From Pseudobacteriovorax antillogorgiicola (GTDB taxonomy: Bacteria > Bdellovibrionota_B > Oligoflexia > Oligoflexales > Oligoflexaceae), in assembly GCF_900177345.1 (NCBI RefSeq), contig NZ_FWZT01000016.1, positions 120,097 to 184,096 on the forward strand: 64,000 bases of DNA. Reading direction: 5' to 3'. Below are positions 17,468 through 27,889 of this stretch, one piece after another; the first letter of the stretch is position 1, and each line of letters starts with the position of its first letter. The notes below the pieces were generated by a model that was not told the DNA's origin, did no database searches, and saw only the letters and a program-made list of their open reading frames with translations. The translations under genes and the position numbers were made by a program.

Positions 17468-18844
17468 ATGAAGGCTAAGGTTTTTTGTTCATCGATTCTA
17501 GCTCTCGCACTAGGTGCTTGTAATTCGGATTCCGATAGCGGTAACGACAATCCTCCAGCACCACCTACTGATGGTGGAGGATTTAGTCTCGTCAGAACTC
17601 AGTGTGCAGCGGTAGACGCATTTGATTTCTCGAAAGTTGAAGATCGCAGCTCATGTCCCGAAGGAACAACCAAGGGAACTTCAGAGGGTAGCTGTATCCT
17701 AAAAGGCAAGATTACAAAGGATTTGACTCTTACCAAAAACTTCACCTATATCCTCAGTGGTGGCGTATTCGTAGGTGGCGATAACACTGATTCAGCAACG
17801 CTGAACATCGAGGCAGGCACAAAGTTTATTGGTCAGTCTGGTGCGGACTTCCTTGTGGTTAGTCGAGGTTCCAAGATCGAAGCGCGTGGCACCAAGGATG
17901 AGCCCATTGTTTTCACCTCGTCAAAGGCTGTTGGTGAGCGTGGCAGAGGTGATTGGGGTGGACTTGTTATCAATGGTAACGCGCCAATCGGCTGTGAAGA
18001 CAAACTAGGTACCTGTACTGCAGAAGGCGAAGGTAGCACAGGAACTTATGGTGGCGATACGTTTGAAGACTACAGCGGTACTCTACGCTACGTTCGTGTC
18101 GAATATGCTGGAAACGAAATCACTCCTGAAAACGAGCTAAATGGAATCGCTTTCCAAGGTGTTGGCTACTGTACAAAAGCAGAATACATCCAAGTTCATA
18201 TGAACGCTGACGACGGCGTCGAGTTCTTTGGTGGTGCTGCGGATGTGAAGTATGTAGTCCTAACTGGTAACGGTGATGACTCTCTTGACTGGGTTAACGG
18301 ATGGGTTGGTAATGCCCAGTATGTACTGATCGAGCAGTACGGAGACAAGGCCAATAACGGCATCGAAGCTGATAACTCGAGCAAGTCTATGAATCGTAGT
18401 CCACGCTCCAATCCAAACCTAGCCAACTTCACAATGCTTGGCACCTCTGAGGCAGCTGCGAAGGGTGGCGACGGCTTCCATCTTCGACGTGGTACTGGTG
18501 CTAAGATCTACAATTCAGTTGTAACAGGATTTAAGTCAGCATGTATCAATCTTGAAGACCAGGCAACATTTGATGCAGGCGAAGTTGAGTTTCATAATGT
18601 TGTCGTCGGCAACTGCAAAAGTAATTTCCCAAGCGACGAGACCGATACTGAAGGGCTATTCTTGGCTGAAGCAGGCAACGTTGAAGCTGAAATCGAGCCT
18701 AAGAAGATTTATAGCGACCTAGCTAAGGTGAATGCTGTTCAAGGAATGTCAACTGGAGGTCTTGATGCAACAACATTCGTTGGTGCAATTGAGAACGCAG
18801 ACAATGATTGGACAGCTGGCTGGACAACATCTGCAAAGAACTAA
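17468..18844 (+). CDS. Lipoprotein with right-handed beta-helix-like domain
   Basis: A 458-residue protein with a canonical lipoprotein signal (A-L-A-L-G-A-C, lipid Cys near residue 18) and a low-complexity Ser/Asp/Pro linker. From about residue 90 there are short repeating strands (IEAGTKFIGQ, SKIEARGTKDEPIVFTSS, GDWGGLVINGNAPIG, LRYVRVEYAG, EFFGGAADVKYVVLTGNGDD) typical of parallel beta-helix proteins of outer surfaces in Bacteroidetes and marine proteobacteria. No catalytic residues of pectate lyases are evident. A role in surface binding is possible but not shown. A two-hairpin terminator follows. Confidence 0.78.
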   Translation: MKAKVFCSSILALALGACNSDSDSGNDNPPAPPTDGGGFSLVRTQCAAVDAFDFSKVEDRSSCPEGTTKGTSEGSCILKGKITKDLTLTKNFTYILSGGVFVGGDNTDSATLNIEAGTKFIGQSGADFLVVSRGSKIEARGTKDEPIVFTSSKAVGERGRGDWGGLVINGNAPIGCEDKLGTCTAEGEGSTGTYGGDTFEDYSGTLRYVRVEYAGNEITPENELNGIAFQGVGYCTKAEYIQVHMNADDGVEFFGGAADVKYVVLTGNGDDSLDWVNGWVGNAQYVLIEQYGDKANNGIEADNSSKSMNRSPRSNPNLANFTMLGTSEAAAKGGDGFHLRRGTGAKIYNSVVTGFKSACINLEDQATFDAGEVEFHNVVVGNCKSNFPSDETDTEGLFLAEAGNVEAEIEPKKIYSDLAKVNAVQGMSTGGLDATTFVGAIENADNDWTAGWTTSAKN

Positions 18845-18852
18845 TCCTGCAT

Positions 18853-18872
18853 GAGAGCCAAGGTTGGCTCTC
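18853..18872 (+). terminator. 9-bp hairpin just after the beta-helix lipoprotein gene
   Basis: GAGAGCCAA, GG, TTGGCTCTC form a perfect 9-bp stem directly after the stop codon. It has no U run of its own and stands 16 bp before the stronger terminator at 18889-18918, so it may protect the 3' end or work with that terminator. Confidence 0.5.
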
Positions 18873-18888
18873 GTTGTGACGATCGTTC

Positions 18889-18918
18889 AGCCCTTCCCTT
18901 CGTGGAAGGGCTTTTTTT
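18889..18918 (+). terminator. Intrinsic terminator between converging genes
   Basis: AGCCCTTCC (18889-18897), loop CTTCGT, GGAAGGGCT (18904-18912), then seven T residues through 18918. This is a classic rho-independent terminator for the plus-strand lipoprotein gene. The convergent VWA gene ends in the T run, so the hairpin may also serve it from the other side. Confidence 0.85.
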
Positions 18919-20461
18919 ATTGGGAAACTATCATGCCTTGAGCTTGGTTCACCAAGCTTTGAAATTCAGTTCGGATTCCTAAGGGGTCATTTAAGAGGCC
19001 AGGTGCTAACAAGTCACTGATACCTTGAAACTGATAGTCTAAAGTGTGTTCCGACTGACGGAATTTCATTGCTGCCGCGGCGATCCCCGCCTGAAAGGCG
19101 AAGTCTGCATCACTTAGAATCCCATCAAGCCCATCATCTTGTATCTCTTGGCTCAATTCTCGGGATTCAGAAGCCTCAGGCTCCTTGTAACGAAGCTTAA
19201 AAGTGCCTACCGATAGTGGGCCTGCACTAAAATCAGTTCCATCCTTCAGGATCACTTCATATAGAGCTGTAATTTCGTGGCCAGCACCGGTGTCGCCAGC
19301 ATCCTTTTGATCATTGGCAAAGTCATCGTCTTCGAGTCGACGGTTGTTGTAGCCTATGAGACGATACTGATCCACAAGATCTGGGTTGAACTCAATTTGA
19401 AACTTAAGATCCTTGGCGATGGTAACTAGGCCCTTGTATAGATCGACTCCGAATATCTTATCAGCCTCTTTGATGGAATCAACGTAGTTATAGGTACCAT
19501 TCCCATCGTTTGTAAGCTTTTCAAGCATCGGGTCATTGCCATTCTTACCGAACCCGAGGACATTGAGAAACACTCCTTGTTGAGATTTTTCCTGGACGAG
19601 CGAGACAAGCTCATCAGCGCTGGTTACTCCGACATTGAAATCACCGTCGGTTACCAGAATCACACGATTGACGCCACCTGCTATGAAATACTCATTAACA
19701 AGATCGTATGCTGTGATGATCCCCTTCGAGCCATTGGTGCTGCCTCCAGACTGGAGCTGGCCAATGGACCCTTTGATTAATTCTGTTTGATCTCCGGTTG
19801 TCGAAGGCAAGATAATCCAAGAGTTTCCTGCATAGGCTACAATGCTGATGCGATCATTGGCACCTAGCTTATCTGCAAGTAGATTCAGTGATTCTTTCAC
19901 CAATGGCAAGTGCCCAGACATGGACCCTGAGACATCGACAAGGATCGCCAGGTTCTTTGCAGCTTGATCCATACCCTCGGGACTAAAGCCTTTTATACCA
20001 AATCGTAGCAGCCGGTTAGTGGAAGCCCAAGGGCTGACACCTTGGCTAAAATTAAATGAAAATACTTCGTCGGCACTAGGTTCGCGATACTCGTAAGGAA
20101 AGTAGTTTAGAAACTCCTCAACGCGGATTTGCTCAGGGGGCATCATGTAGCCATAGGTCAATCCCTCGCGAAATCGTGTGTAAGAGGCAGTGTCAACGTC
20201 AGCGGAAAATGTAGACATGGGATGATCTGCAACCGAAAGAAAATCCTCTGAAATTCCCAGGGGTGTTTCATTGGGTAGTGAAGCGCCTATGTCGGCACTT
20301 GGTAGGCTTTCAGCCTCTGCATTGGGAACGCCGGCAGCGGAGGCGGATCCCTTTCCACTGCCACTAACTTTGACTTTGCCCCTCTTGGTTTCACAGGCTA
20401 AGTGGCTGAATATACAAATGGATAAAATGGCAAAGGCCATCTTGCTTTGGCTGAGTCTCAT
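18917..20461 (-). CDS. VWA-domain lipoprotein, YfbK family
   Basis: A 514-residue protein with a signal ending in F-S-H-L-A-C, a likely lipid-anchored Cys. The mature chain begins with a Gly/Ser/Ala-rich spacer, then the YfbK-type N-terminal block (F-S-A-D-V-D-T-A-S-Y-T-R-F, R-V-E-E-F-L-N-Y-F-P-Y). A von Willebrand A domain follows with the metal-binding D-V-S-G-S-M-S near residue 175, and a C-terminal DUF3520-like part. Such proteins bind partners through a divalent metal. Their physiological role is little known. It stands alone, converging on the preceding terminator, and the following 20462-20754 gap must hold its promoter and that of the CheA-like gene. Confidence 0.86.
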   Translation of the reverse strand: MRLSQSKMAFAILSICIFSHLACETKRGKVKVSGSGKGSASAAGVPNAEAESLPSADIGASLPNETPLGISEDFLSVADHPMSTFSADVDTASYTRFREGLTYGYMMPPEQIRVEEFLNYFPYEYREPSADEVFSFNFSQGVSPWASTNRLLRFGIKGFSPEGMDQAAKNLAILVDVSGSMSGHLPLVKESLNLLADKLGANDRISIVAYAGNSWIILPSTTGDQTELIKGSIGQLQSGGSTNGSKGIITAYDLVNEYFIAGGVNRVILVTDGDFNVGVTSADELVSLVQEKSQQGVFLNVLGFGKNGNDPMLEKLTNDGNGTYNYVDSIKEADKIFGVDLYKGLVTIAKDLKFQIEFNPDLVDQYRLIGYNNRRLEDDDFANDQKDAGDTGAGHEITALYEVILKDGTDFSAGPLSVGTFKLRYKEPEASESRELSQEIQDDGLDGILSDADFAFQAGIAAAAMKFRQSEHTLDYQFQGISDLLAPGLLNDPLGIRTEFQSLVNQAQGMIVSQ

Positions 20462-20754
20462 TGTTTGGTCCCTCTATGCTTGTTTCGGGAACCTTATCGG
20501 CATGCTCTAGGTTTCATTGATATCAGCTAGGCAAAATGCGTATTCAAGGCTGGATACAGGCTCGGATTTAGCGCGTGCTGTGGTATAAGCTATTGAAAAT
20601 TTGTGGAAAACATGATGGGTATCACCCTTACTGACGAATACAGTTTCTGTACGCGAAGCCTAAAACGAAAGGCAGATTGGATCTGATTTCTTTAACTTTT
20701 CCCATCTGCAGTCGATAGACCTAAGGCTGACAACTTTAGATAGGGGTCTCCGCC

Positions 20755-23343
20755 TTGAAGTCGATCCAAACCAAACTAATGGTGACTATCACCACATCGA
20801 TCATGGTATCAGTTCTGATTCTATCAGTAATCAGTGCCGTTTATGGGGAAAGTTTGATTCGTGCCTTCCAGGGTCAAAGCAAGACCTTCTCAGGGGAAGT
20901 CATTCAAAACTTCAACAAAGCTGCTGATTACTCCCAATCGGAAATTGTGGCGATTTATGCCAAACAAGCCGAGGCCAAGGGACAGCAATTGATCTCCAAG
21001 GATAAGCTTTCGCTCACGACAACGTTTGTAGAAAATCAGATTCTCTTTATCAAAGATTACATCATCCAATCACAGTCTGTTGATCCAGATATTGTATTCG
21101 CCGGCTTTTACAGTATGGAAGGGGAGGATATCCAGCCTATCCAGATTTCTACTCCTAAACACCCAAAGGGTGTCGGCGATGGAGTTAGCTATGACGAAGA
21201 CGAGCAAAGATGGAAACTAACAAAAGGTGATCAATCGATCTACGATCCTAATCTTATGGATTTGCTGGCAGAAAAGAAGCCGGTGGTTCGAAAACTTGAG
21301 GAATATCAATTTGAAAGTCCTAATGGCGAAACCCGAACAATTCAAGCCTATGATGTGATGACTCCTATTTTAGAGGGCAGCATCGACGAGATTGATGAGC
21401 GATTGGAAGAAGAAGAACCAGTCGGGTTTCTGCGTTACATCATCTCACTAGAAGCCCTTAACACCACTATCAAGAGAACCAAAGGTGAGATGGATGCTAT
21501 CCTGGCACAACAGCTAGATAGTGCCAAGCAGTCCGAGGAAACTATGGCGAAGTTGAGCCGAAAATCACGGCGCAACTTATTTATCGTCCTGCTCGGCTCT
21601 GCCGTAGGTCTGTTTCTATTCGGAACAGTAACTGCAAAATTCTCAGCAAAGCGCTTTTCAACCCCGATTTTAGCTTTATCCAAGATGGCATCAGCAATAG
21701 CTAAGGGGAACTACAGCGAGAATAAAGATATCGATAAGGAGCGAAAAGACGAGTTGGGCACACTCGCCGTGGGCTTTGACCAAATGCGTGTTCAGATAAA
21801 AACGTTCACCGAGAATCTTCAGGAGTTAATCGATGAAAAGACTGAAGATATCATGTCGATTCTGCAAAATATTGAGCAGGGTATCTTCACTATCGATAAG
21901 GAAAGTAATATCCGTCCCGAGTACTCGACCTATCTTGAGTCTATTTTTAATCGGAAGGATCTTGCGGGGATTGAGTTTGAAGAGCTTCTCTTTAAGAATG
22001 CCGACCTTGATAGTGAGCAACTATCATGCAGTCGCAGTACCGTTCTAACATCTCTAGGTAATACGAAAATTGCCTTCAAACTTAATCGCAAACATCTCCC
22101 CAAAGAATACTCCATAGCGGTTGATGATGAAAAACGATTCTTGGAACTGGACTGGTGCCCTATATTAAAGCAAAAGAAAATCGAAAAGATCATGGTCACT
22201 GTTCGTGATGTTACAAAATTAAAGGAACTTGAAGCTGCGTCTCAAGAGAAGGCCCGGGATCTAGAGATGATCGATCAGTTAGTTCATCTTGAAGGAAGCA
22301 AGTTCAAGCAGGTCTATCAAAATACCATTTCCCTTCTCAATGAATGTATCGATGCACTCAAGAGTGATCCAGTTGGCAAGGAAGATATTGTATTTCGAAA
22401 TATCCACACGGCGAAAGGATTACTTAGAACCTATGGTTTGAAGTTAATCAGCTCGGCTTTGCATGATATCGAAGAGGACTTCCCTCATAAGTCGGAAGCG
22501 GTAACTGAGCAGATGGAGCGAGACCGAGCACCAGATTTCATCTCACGACTGGAACATGCTATCGAGATTATGGAATCGTATCGCTACATCAACGATGACA
22601 AGCTAGGCCGTGCGAATCAAGCCAGTGCGGTGACTCAGGAATCCCTGGAAAAGATCCGCAGCCGCATTGCTAGTTTTCTGGACGACAGTGGCGCGTCGGA
22701 TAAGCTTTTTCAAGAGATTCATATGCTTTTGGATCAGGATGCCAATCACAACCTAGGCAGCTTGCTCGAAGACTTGGTGGCCCAGGTGGGGCAAGATGCG
22801 GAGAAGCTAGGTAAGGAGATTCCAGCATTCTCAGCAAATGGTGACGCTGTTTTAATCTCTCCAGATAACTGGCAGAAGCTTTCCGGAATCTTTACCCATG
22901 TGATTCGAAACTCTCTCGACCACGGCCTAGAGCCTGCTAGTGAGCGCACGGCTGCTGGTAAAGAAGAGTATGGAACCATCTCATTGAAAAGTACGATTGA
23001 CCCCAAGAATATTAAGTTGCTTTTCAAAGACGACGGTCGCGGCTTGAATCTGCCTAAGCTTAGAGAGTTAGGTTCGTTCGCTGACGATGCTAGCAATGAA
23101 GAAGTTGCTAACTTTATATTTAGACCCAGCGTCAGCACTGCCTCAGAAGTGACTGATATCAGCGGTCGTGGTGTGGGTATGGATGCGGTCAAGGCAGAGA
23201 TTGAGAAAATGGGTGGCTCTATTGAGATTAAGCTAGGGAAGCCTTCTGATTCTGGCTTTGCTCCTTTTGAATTTGAAATTCGTTTACCATTGGAACTGCG
23301 TGCAGCTGAAGGAAGCTCGCAGGCCCTTGGGGCTGCGAGCTGA
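20755..23343 (+). CDS. Membrane CheA-like histidine kinase with HAMP, HPt and ATPase domains
   Basis: An 862-residue protein starting at TTG with AGGGG about 9 nt upstream. It has an N-terminal TM helix, a periplasmic region (about 35-270), a second TM (about 275-295), a HAMP linker (A-L-S-K-M-A-S-A-I-A-K-G-N-Y to about 350), a PAS-like region (about 365-490) and an HPt-type domain with phosphorylatable H551 (N-I-H-T-A-K-G). A CheA-type ATPase follows (H-V-I-R-N719-S-L-D-H-G-L-E, D-D-G-R-G-L, G-R-G-V-G-M-D). The C-terminus ends soon after, so the CheW-like domain of true CheA is absent. It likely senses a periplasmic cue and passes phosphate to a separate response regulator. No regulator gene is adjacent. 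Confidence 0.85.
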   Translation: MKSIQTKLMVTITTSIMVSVLILSVISAVYGESLIRAFQGQSKTFSGEVIQNFNKAADYSQSEIVAIYAKQAEAKGQQLISKDKLSLTTTFVENQILFIKDYIIQSQSVDPDIVFAGFYSMEGEDIQPIQISTPKHPKGVGDGVSYDEDEQRWKLTKGDQSIYDPNLMDLLAEKKPVVRKLEEYQFESPNGETRTIQAYDVMTPILEGSIDEIDERLEEEEPVGFLRYIISLEALNTTIKRTKGEMDAILAQQLDSAKQSEETMAKLSRKSRRNLFIVLLGSAVGLFLFGTVTAKFSAKRFSTPILALSKMASAIAKGNYSENKDIDKERKDELGTLAVGFDQMRVQIKTFTENLQELIDEKTEDIMSILQNIEQGIFTIDKESNIRPEYSTYLESIFNRKDLAGIEFEELLFKNADLDSEQLSCSRSTVLTSLGNTKIAFKLNRKHLPKEYSIAVDDEKRFLELDWCPILKQKKIEKIMVTVRDVTKLKELEAASQEKARDLEMIDQLVHLEGSKFKQVYQNTISLLNECIDALKSDPVGKEDIVFRNIHTAKGLLRTYGLKLISSALHDIEEDFPHKSEAVTEQMERDRAPDFISRLEHAIEIMESYRYINDDKLGRANQASAVTQESLEKIRSRIASFLDDSGASDKLFQEIHMLLDQDANHNLGSLLEDLVAQVGQDAEKLGKEIPAFSANGDAVLISPDNWQKLSGIFTHVIRNSLDHGLEPASERTAAGKEEYGTISLKSTIDPKNIKLLFKDDGRGLNLPKLRELGSFADDASNEEVANFIFRPSVSTASEVTDISGRGVGMDAVKAEIEKMGGSIEIKLGKPSDSGFAPFEFEIRLPLELRAAEGSSQALGAAS

Positions 23344-23399
23344 TACTTTCAGTTTGCCTAGCTAGGTAGGGCTATAAAGGTCCAGGACTGAGCTGTAGG

Positions 23400-26300
23400 C
23401 TAGTCCTTCCGAATAAGCTTACTAATCTCAGTCAAATCATTGGACTGGTACTTTTTAGCAAGATCCTTATCAACATGGGCAACAATAATATCCCCCACTT
23501 CATTATGAACATCACTATAGATACCAAGATCTTTCATCCGATCAGCCTGCTTATGATTAAGGTCACTAGGGCTTACATAATGAACCGAATCTACGTTATA
23601 GCGATAGATAAGGAATAGGTGTGCTAAGAGCATAAGTCGCTTACGACGAATACTGGTATCTGTATTTTGATCGCGTACCGATAGGATCATCTTGTCTTTG
23701 CGATCTTTATAGCTCGCAAAGATCACATTAGCTAGGCTTTGCGCCGATTCGTTACGAATGGTCAACTCAAGCAACTCTGAACCAGCAATATGAGGCCGAA
23801 GCTCGGCCCTTACAGACGCTCCTATATCGTGGGTTTCGCCCCAAATTTTTAGCCAGGAGTCTAATACTTTAGGTTGTACTTCAGTCTGGATTAAGTGTTG
23901 AAACTGAGTTGAGCCTTTACCCATAGCTCGGGTGGTGGCGGTACGGCCTGAGGTAGCCATCAACACACCGTCCATGCGGTTGCCTCCAACCAGGGTTTGC
24001 GGAGTCTTGTACGGTGATTCCAATAGTCTCAGACGACGCTGGATGCGGGCGAGAGCTAGCATTCCGTCATTTTTCAGTGCCGTGGCAAACTCTTCACCGG
24101 CGACACCATCGATTTGGTGACCGCCATAGGTGATAAAGTTGAACACAAAACCTAGCTTACCAATCTCCTTGGGAAAGTCTCGCATCTCGTCTTCTGTCAT
24201 GCCAGTGGTGTCCCAGTTGAATGAAGGCGAGAGATTATAGGCCAGCATTTTATCAGGGAATACGGCATGCATCGCGTCGGCGAAAATTTTTGCATCTGCG
24301 AGGTTAGCTGTTTTAGTTTCCATCCAAATGATATCGCAGTAAGGAGCAACAGCCAGTGACTTAGCAATGGCATAGTCGATGCCACCGCGAACCTGATAAT
24401 AACCTTCGGTAGTTCGGGCAAGCTCTGAATCCCAGATCACATCCACGCCAATGTCCTTGGCTTTTTGTACCGCTTCTTCGTGAGTGGCATCCTTTGCAAA
24501 GTCGTTCCACTGCTCCACCGTCCATTCGTATTTGATACCACCGTTTGAGCCAGACTCTAGCTGATCAGCGACAGCCTGAGTGTAGATCTTTAGCCCGGCA
24601 GCAGCTTCCCATCGCTTATGAAATTCTCCAGAAATCACATCGAAGGATTCGCCAAAGTCTTCTTTGCCAGACTCTCTAAACTTGGCGATCTCTTGGTCGA
24701 TCACCAGCAAGACTTCGTTCGCCTTTAGCCAGGTGTTTGCTTTTTCATAGGCGCTATTGCTTATGCTATAGAGCAGGAAGCCATTGATATCAGTGATCCC
24801 TTGGTCGTAGATTGCTTTTTGCATAGCCATAACAGAGGTTCGATAGCTGGGGACCTCGCGGTTGGTCGCACCTAAAATAAAAGGCTGATCCCGCTCGTCA
24901 CTTGAGGAATCAAGTAGTGACGCAGCTTCTGCATCGGTTCTAGCTACGATGATTCCCGGTACCCCCATCAAGTCGAGCTGGAAGCGCGCGGAGTTACAGC
25001 GCTTGATCTGTTCCTCTGAAGTAACAAGGACCTTACCGCCTTGATGGCCACACTTTTTGAGGCCAGGTTTCTGATCTTCAATGTGGTAGCCGGGAACCCC
25101 AACTTCAACAAAGCGACGCACGAGGTTCCGGACATGGGCTTCGCCACCATGGCCAGTATCAGCATCAGCGATTATAAATGGCCGAAAGTCATGCTTTGGA
25201 ATGCGTTCACGATCCTCATGACTCATCTTAGAGCGACTGTAGGTTTGGTTCTTATCCGCTGATAGGAGTGCTCTTACGAGTCCGGCGGCTTCATCGGGCA
25301 CCTGGCTTAATGGATAGCTTGCTAAGTCAGGCCCAGGGTTTTCTGTTTTCGAACCTTTGGCTGATGTTGCCCAGCCACCGAGGTAGATTCCTTCGATTCC
25401 CATCCGTTTGATCGCAACTGCTTGACCAGGAGAATAAGGGCCAAAAGTTGTAATGGCCTCTCCTTTAGAGAACTTGCTTCGCAGTAATTCATAGAAACCT
25501 TCTGCTGCCATCTGAGCGATGGGAAAGCTTTCTACGATGCTGCCTTTTTGTTCCAAGACCTGCTTGGCTGTGTAAAGACGCTTGATTTCTGAAAAACGAG
25601 GGCCATTCATCCACGCTTTCAGTTCTTCGAGCTGACTGTTGTACTCATTAGGATCGTCAAGATCCACCAAGGTTTTGTCCTGTGCCCGGAAGTCTAGATT
25701 TTCAGTCATTCTTACCCCATTACGCTGAAATTCATTAATGAAAAGTTCAATTCGCTCGTTAGCTGTCATTAAGTTATGAATACCCAAGTTTAGATTTAAA
25801 AGGTCAATGTACCAAGGTAACTTTTTAGGTTCACGAACATATCGATCCACAATACTTCGAGCTATGGGTAGGGTGGTTGTTTTTGAGTCGTCATGAACAT
25901 CTTTATCCTTAGCATCCAAAAGCTTTTGGTACTCTTGCTCCATGAGCTTTGAGAAGATTTCTTCATTGAAGACATCGCCCTTCTTCAGACTCAATGCGGA
26001 GTCTGCTTCAGTTAGCTTTGCCCCCTTGTGGAGCCATTCCCAAAGAATGCTCACCCGGATCTCGCCTGTCGCCATATCTTCCATCAAGTAGAGTACGGAT
26101 GGATCATTAAAAAAGTCGGCAGGTTTCAATGCAGCCGCTTGAAAGCCTTGAGCAAACGCATTGCCATACTGGAGGGCAACGCTAATCAGGTTGCGTGCAC
26201 CTCGGATGTCGGTGGTGGCGTCTTCTAGAAGGGTTAGGCCATCCTGATCTTCCTTGGTGTAGGTCAATGGGGGGAATGAGCGACCGCATTGGTTTTCTTC

Positions 26301-27608
26301 CCCTGCCTTCTCCCAGACCGGCCTTACGATGTGGACCATTTTCCAGTGAGCCACCCATTTGCCGCTAGCTCCAGCCTCACGCTCTCTTTCAGCACCTTTG
26401 ACGGCTTTCTTCATGGAAGCTTCGACTCCCTCGGAAGATCCGACTGGAATGTTTGGCTCCATTCCCCCTTGCCAGAGTGCAAATTGACCCTCTAAGTCTG
26501 GGGTATTGACAGCGCGTCTGACCCTGTCTTCGTAATTGCGCATATAGCCATAAGTCATTCCAATTTCTTCGATATTGGGATTGATGAAGTTCGGGTCAAA
26601 GGCCATAGCATCAGCGACGCTATTGATGTAGTCCCAACGCCCTGTGTTAAAGCCTACAAAATGGGGAGACAGTGCCGCTCTGATTTCCATGAGCTGAAAG
26701 GTTGCTTCCAACTGCTCGACGAGAACGTAGGCCTTGATCGTGCCCACAGGAATTTCTAGATAGTCTTCAAGAGCGCAGAGCATGCGATTCCAGAAGCCAG
26801 CTTCCTCTGCGGTTTGAATCTTCGGTAGATACAAAACCACAGAACGGCCTTGCTCCATCAAGCTTCGGTAGTTGTTGCAGACATACAGTGTTAAGTCTGT
26901 AATAGAAGCCGATAGAGCCTGGCCAGCCTCAGTACGGATGTGCCGATCATCGAGGTGTAGGCCTCGGGCCCGATAAATTCGTGTCGTAAATTTCAGCTGC
27001 TTCTCAACATCATCGATAATATCTTTCGATAAAAATGATTGCGACCAGCGATTCATCTCGGTAGCAACTTGTTCCGAGATTGAAAGAAAGAGTGGATCGC
27101 TAGTGTTGGCGAGTTTTAGATTGCGTAGATTATCGAGAGACATGGTTTCGGTTTGACCAAGAGCGTCCTCGCCGTCAAACATCCAGCCATCTGCTCCCGA
27201 AAGAAGGGCATAGGAAACATTCCTAAGGCTTTTTGCCAAAGTTGCTCTAGGTTTTGTCGCTGGGCCGGTTCCTTGGATCCACTGCCGCTTCAGATCGTCA
27301 GGAATTGGCGAACCTACGAACTTTCCCTCCCGAGCGTCTCCTACGGTGATATTGGTATTCCCAATTTGGCTATTTTCATCCAAGAACGTTATGGCAAGCT
27401 TATCGCGAAATCGCTCAGCTCTTCGTACATAGCGTTTTTGCATGAGGAGATGCTGTTCTTGGTTAAATTGAGCCATGTATGAAAGAGCGCTCATGGCTTC
27501 GGGAGTATAGATATCGCGGTAATTCTCTTTTAAATGCTCCCGCACAACGAGACCCAGACTCCCTGAATGAGCTGCTCCATGTGACTTTGGAGAATATTTT
27601 TGATTCAC
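23400..27608 (-). CDS. Bifunctional malate synthase / isocitrate lyase (glyoxylate shunt fusion)
   Basis: A 1402-residue single chain starting at GTG with GGAGGG 8 nt upstream. Residues about 1-620 are a malate synthase: [25 protein letters not shown], and L-M-E-D511-M-A-T-G-E-I with the catalytic Asp. Residues about 660-1400 are an isocitrate lyase: D-A-D-T-G-H-G-G near 820, and the active-site K-K-C853-G-H. The tail ([30 protein letters not shown]) matches the long ICL2-type lyases. Together the two domains convert isocitrate plus acetyl-CoA to malate and succinate, which permits growth on acetate or fatty acids. The arrangement is malate synthase first, lyase second. It is a single-gene unit. 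Confidence 0.93.
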   Translation of the reverse strand: MNQKYSPKSHGAAHSGSLGLVVREHLKENYRDIYTPEAMSALSYMAQFNQEQHLLMQKRYVRRAERFRDKLAITFLDENSQIGNTNITVGDAREGKFVGSPIPDDLKRQWIQGTGPATKPRATLAKSLRNVSYALLSGADGWMFDGEDALGQTETMSLDNLRNLKLANTSDPLFLSISEQVATEMNRWSQSFLSKDIIDDVEKQLKFTTRIYRARGLHLDDRHIRTEAGQALSASITDLTLYVCNNYRSLMEQGRSVVLYLPKIQTAEEAGFWNRMLCALEDYLEIPVGTIKAYVLVEQLEATFQLMEIRAALSPHFVGFNTGRWDYINSVADAMAFDPNFINPNIEEIGMTYGYMRNYEDRVRRAVNTPDLEGQFALWQGGMEPNIPVGSSEGVEASMKKAVKGAEREREAGASGKWVAHWKMVHIVRPVWEKAGEENQCGRSFPPLTYTKEDQDGLTLLEDATTDIRGARNLISVALQYGNAFAQGFQAAALKPADFFNDPSVLYLMEDMATGEIRVSILWEWLHKGAKLTEADSALSLKKGDVFNEEIFSKLMEQEYQKLLDAKDKDVHDDSKTTTLPIARSIVDRYVREPKKLPWYIDLLNLNLGIHNLMTANERIELFINEFQRNGVRMTENLDFRAQDKTLVDLDDPNEYNSQLEELKAWMNGPRFSEIKRLYTAKQVLEQKGSIVESFPIAQMAAEGFYELLRSKFSKGEAITTFGPYSPGQAVAIKRMGIEGIYLGGWATSAKGSKTENPGPDLASYPLSQVPDEAAGLVRALLSADKNQTYSRSKMSHEDRERIPKHDFRPFIIADADTGHGGEAHVRNLVRRFVEVGVPGYHIEDQKPGLKKCGHQGGKVLVTSEEQIKRCNSARFQLDLMGVPGIIVARTDAEAASLLDSSSDERDQPFILGATNREVPSYRTSVMAMQKAIYDQGITDINGFLLYSISNSAYEKANTWLKANEVLLVIDQEIAKFRESGKEDFGESFDVISGEFHKRWEAAAGLKIYTQAVADQLESGSNGGIKYEWTVEQWNDFAKDATHEEAVQKAKDIGVDVIWDSELARTTEGYYQVRGGIDYAIAKSLAVAPYCDIIWMETKTANLADAKIFADAMHAVFPDKMLAYNLSPSFNWDTTGMTEDEMRDFPKEIGKLGFVFNFITYGGHQIDGVAGEEFATALKNDGMLALARIQRRLRLLESPYKTPQTLVGGNRMDGVLMATSGRTATTRAMGKGSTQFQHLIQTEVQPKVLDSWLKIWGETHDIGASVRAELRPHIAGSELLELTIRNESAQSLANVIFASYKDRKDKMILSVRDQNTDTSIRRKRLMLLAHLFLIYRYNVDSVHYVSPSDLNHKQADRMKDLGIYSDVHNEVGDIIVAHVDKDLAKKYQSNDLTEISKLIRKD

Positions 27609-27822
27609 CCGATTGCCCTCCGCATAATGAATTGTCGTCTCTAGAAAGATAGTTGAGTCAGTCTAATTCAAGTAAACGAGGCTGAATACGAGAAACTTCG
27701 AGAATCAAAGGCGTCAATGGCGCGAATGTCATGTTTGACAGTTGTCTAAGTTTTGAGGAAGCTTCATGAAAAATCGGAGTTCCCACCAACTGGAACTTTT
27801 TTCAATTATTCTTTAATCTTGC

Positions 27823-27852
27823 TTCACACTTTCTTTACATGGTCAATATAAA
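27823..27852 (+). promoter_or_regulatory. Candidate sigma-70 promoter of the choice-of-anchor I protein gene
   Basis: TTCACA at 27823-27828 and TATAAA at 27847-27852 are separated by 18 nt, each one base from consensus. Transcription would start near 27859, giving a leader of about 30 nt before the ATG at 27890. No competing pair was seen in this gap. Confidence 0.5.
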
Positions 27853-27889
27853 TTGGCGTCCACTTATTTATAGCAAAGAGGTTACTGCG

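Noticed and set aside
23357..23366. CCTAGCTAGG palindrome between the CheA-like and glyoxylate genes
   Set aside because: Too short and without a U run; not enough for a terminator or operator call.
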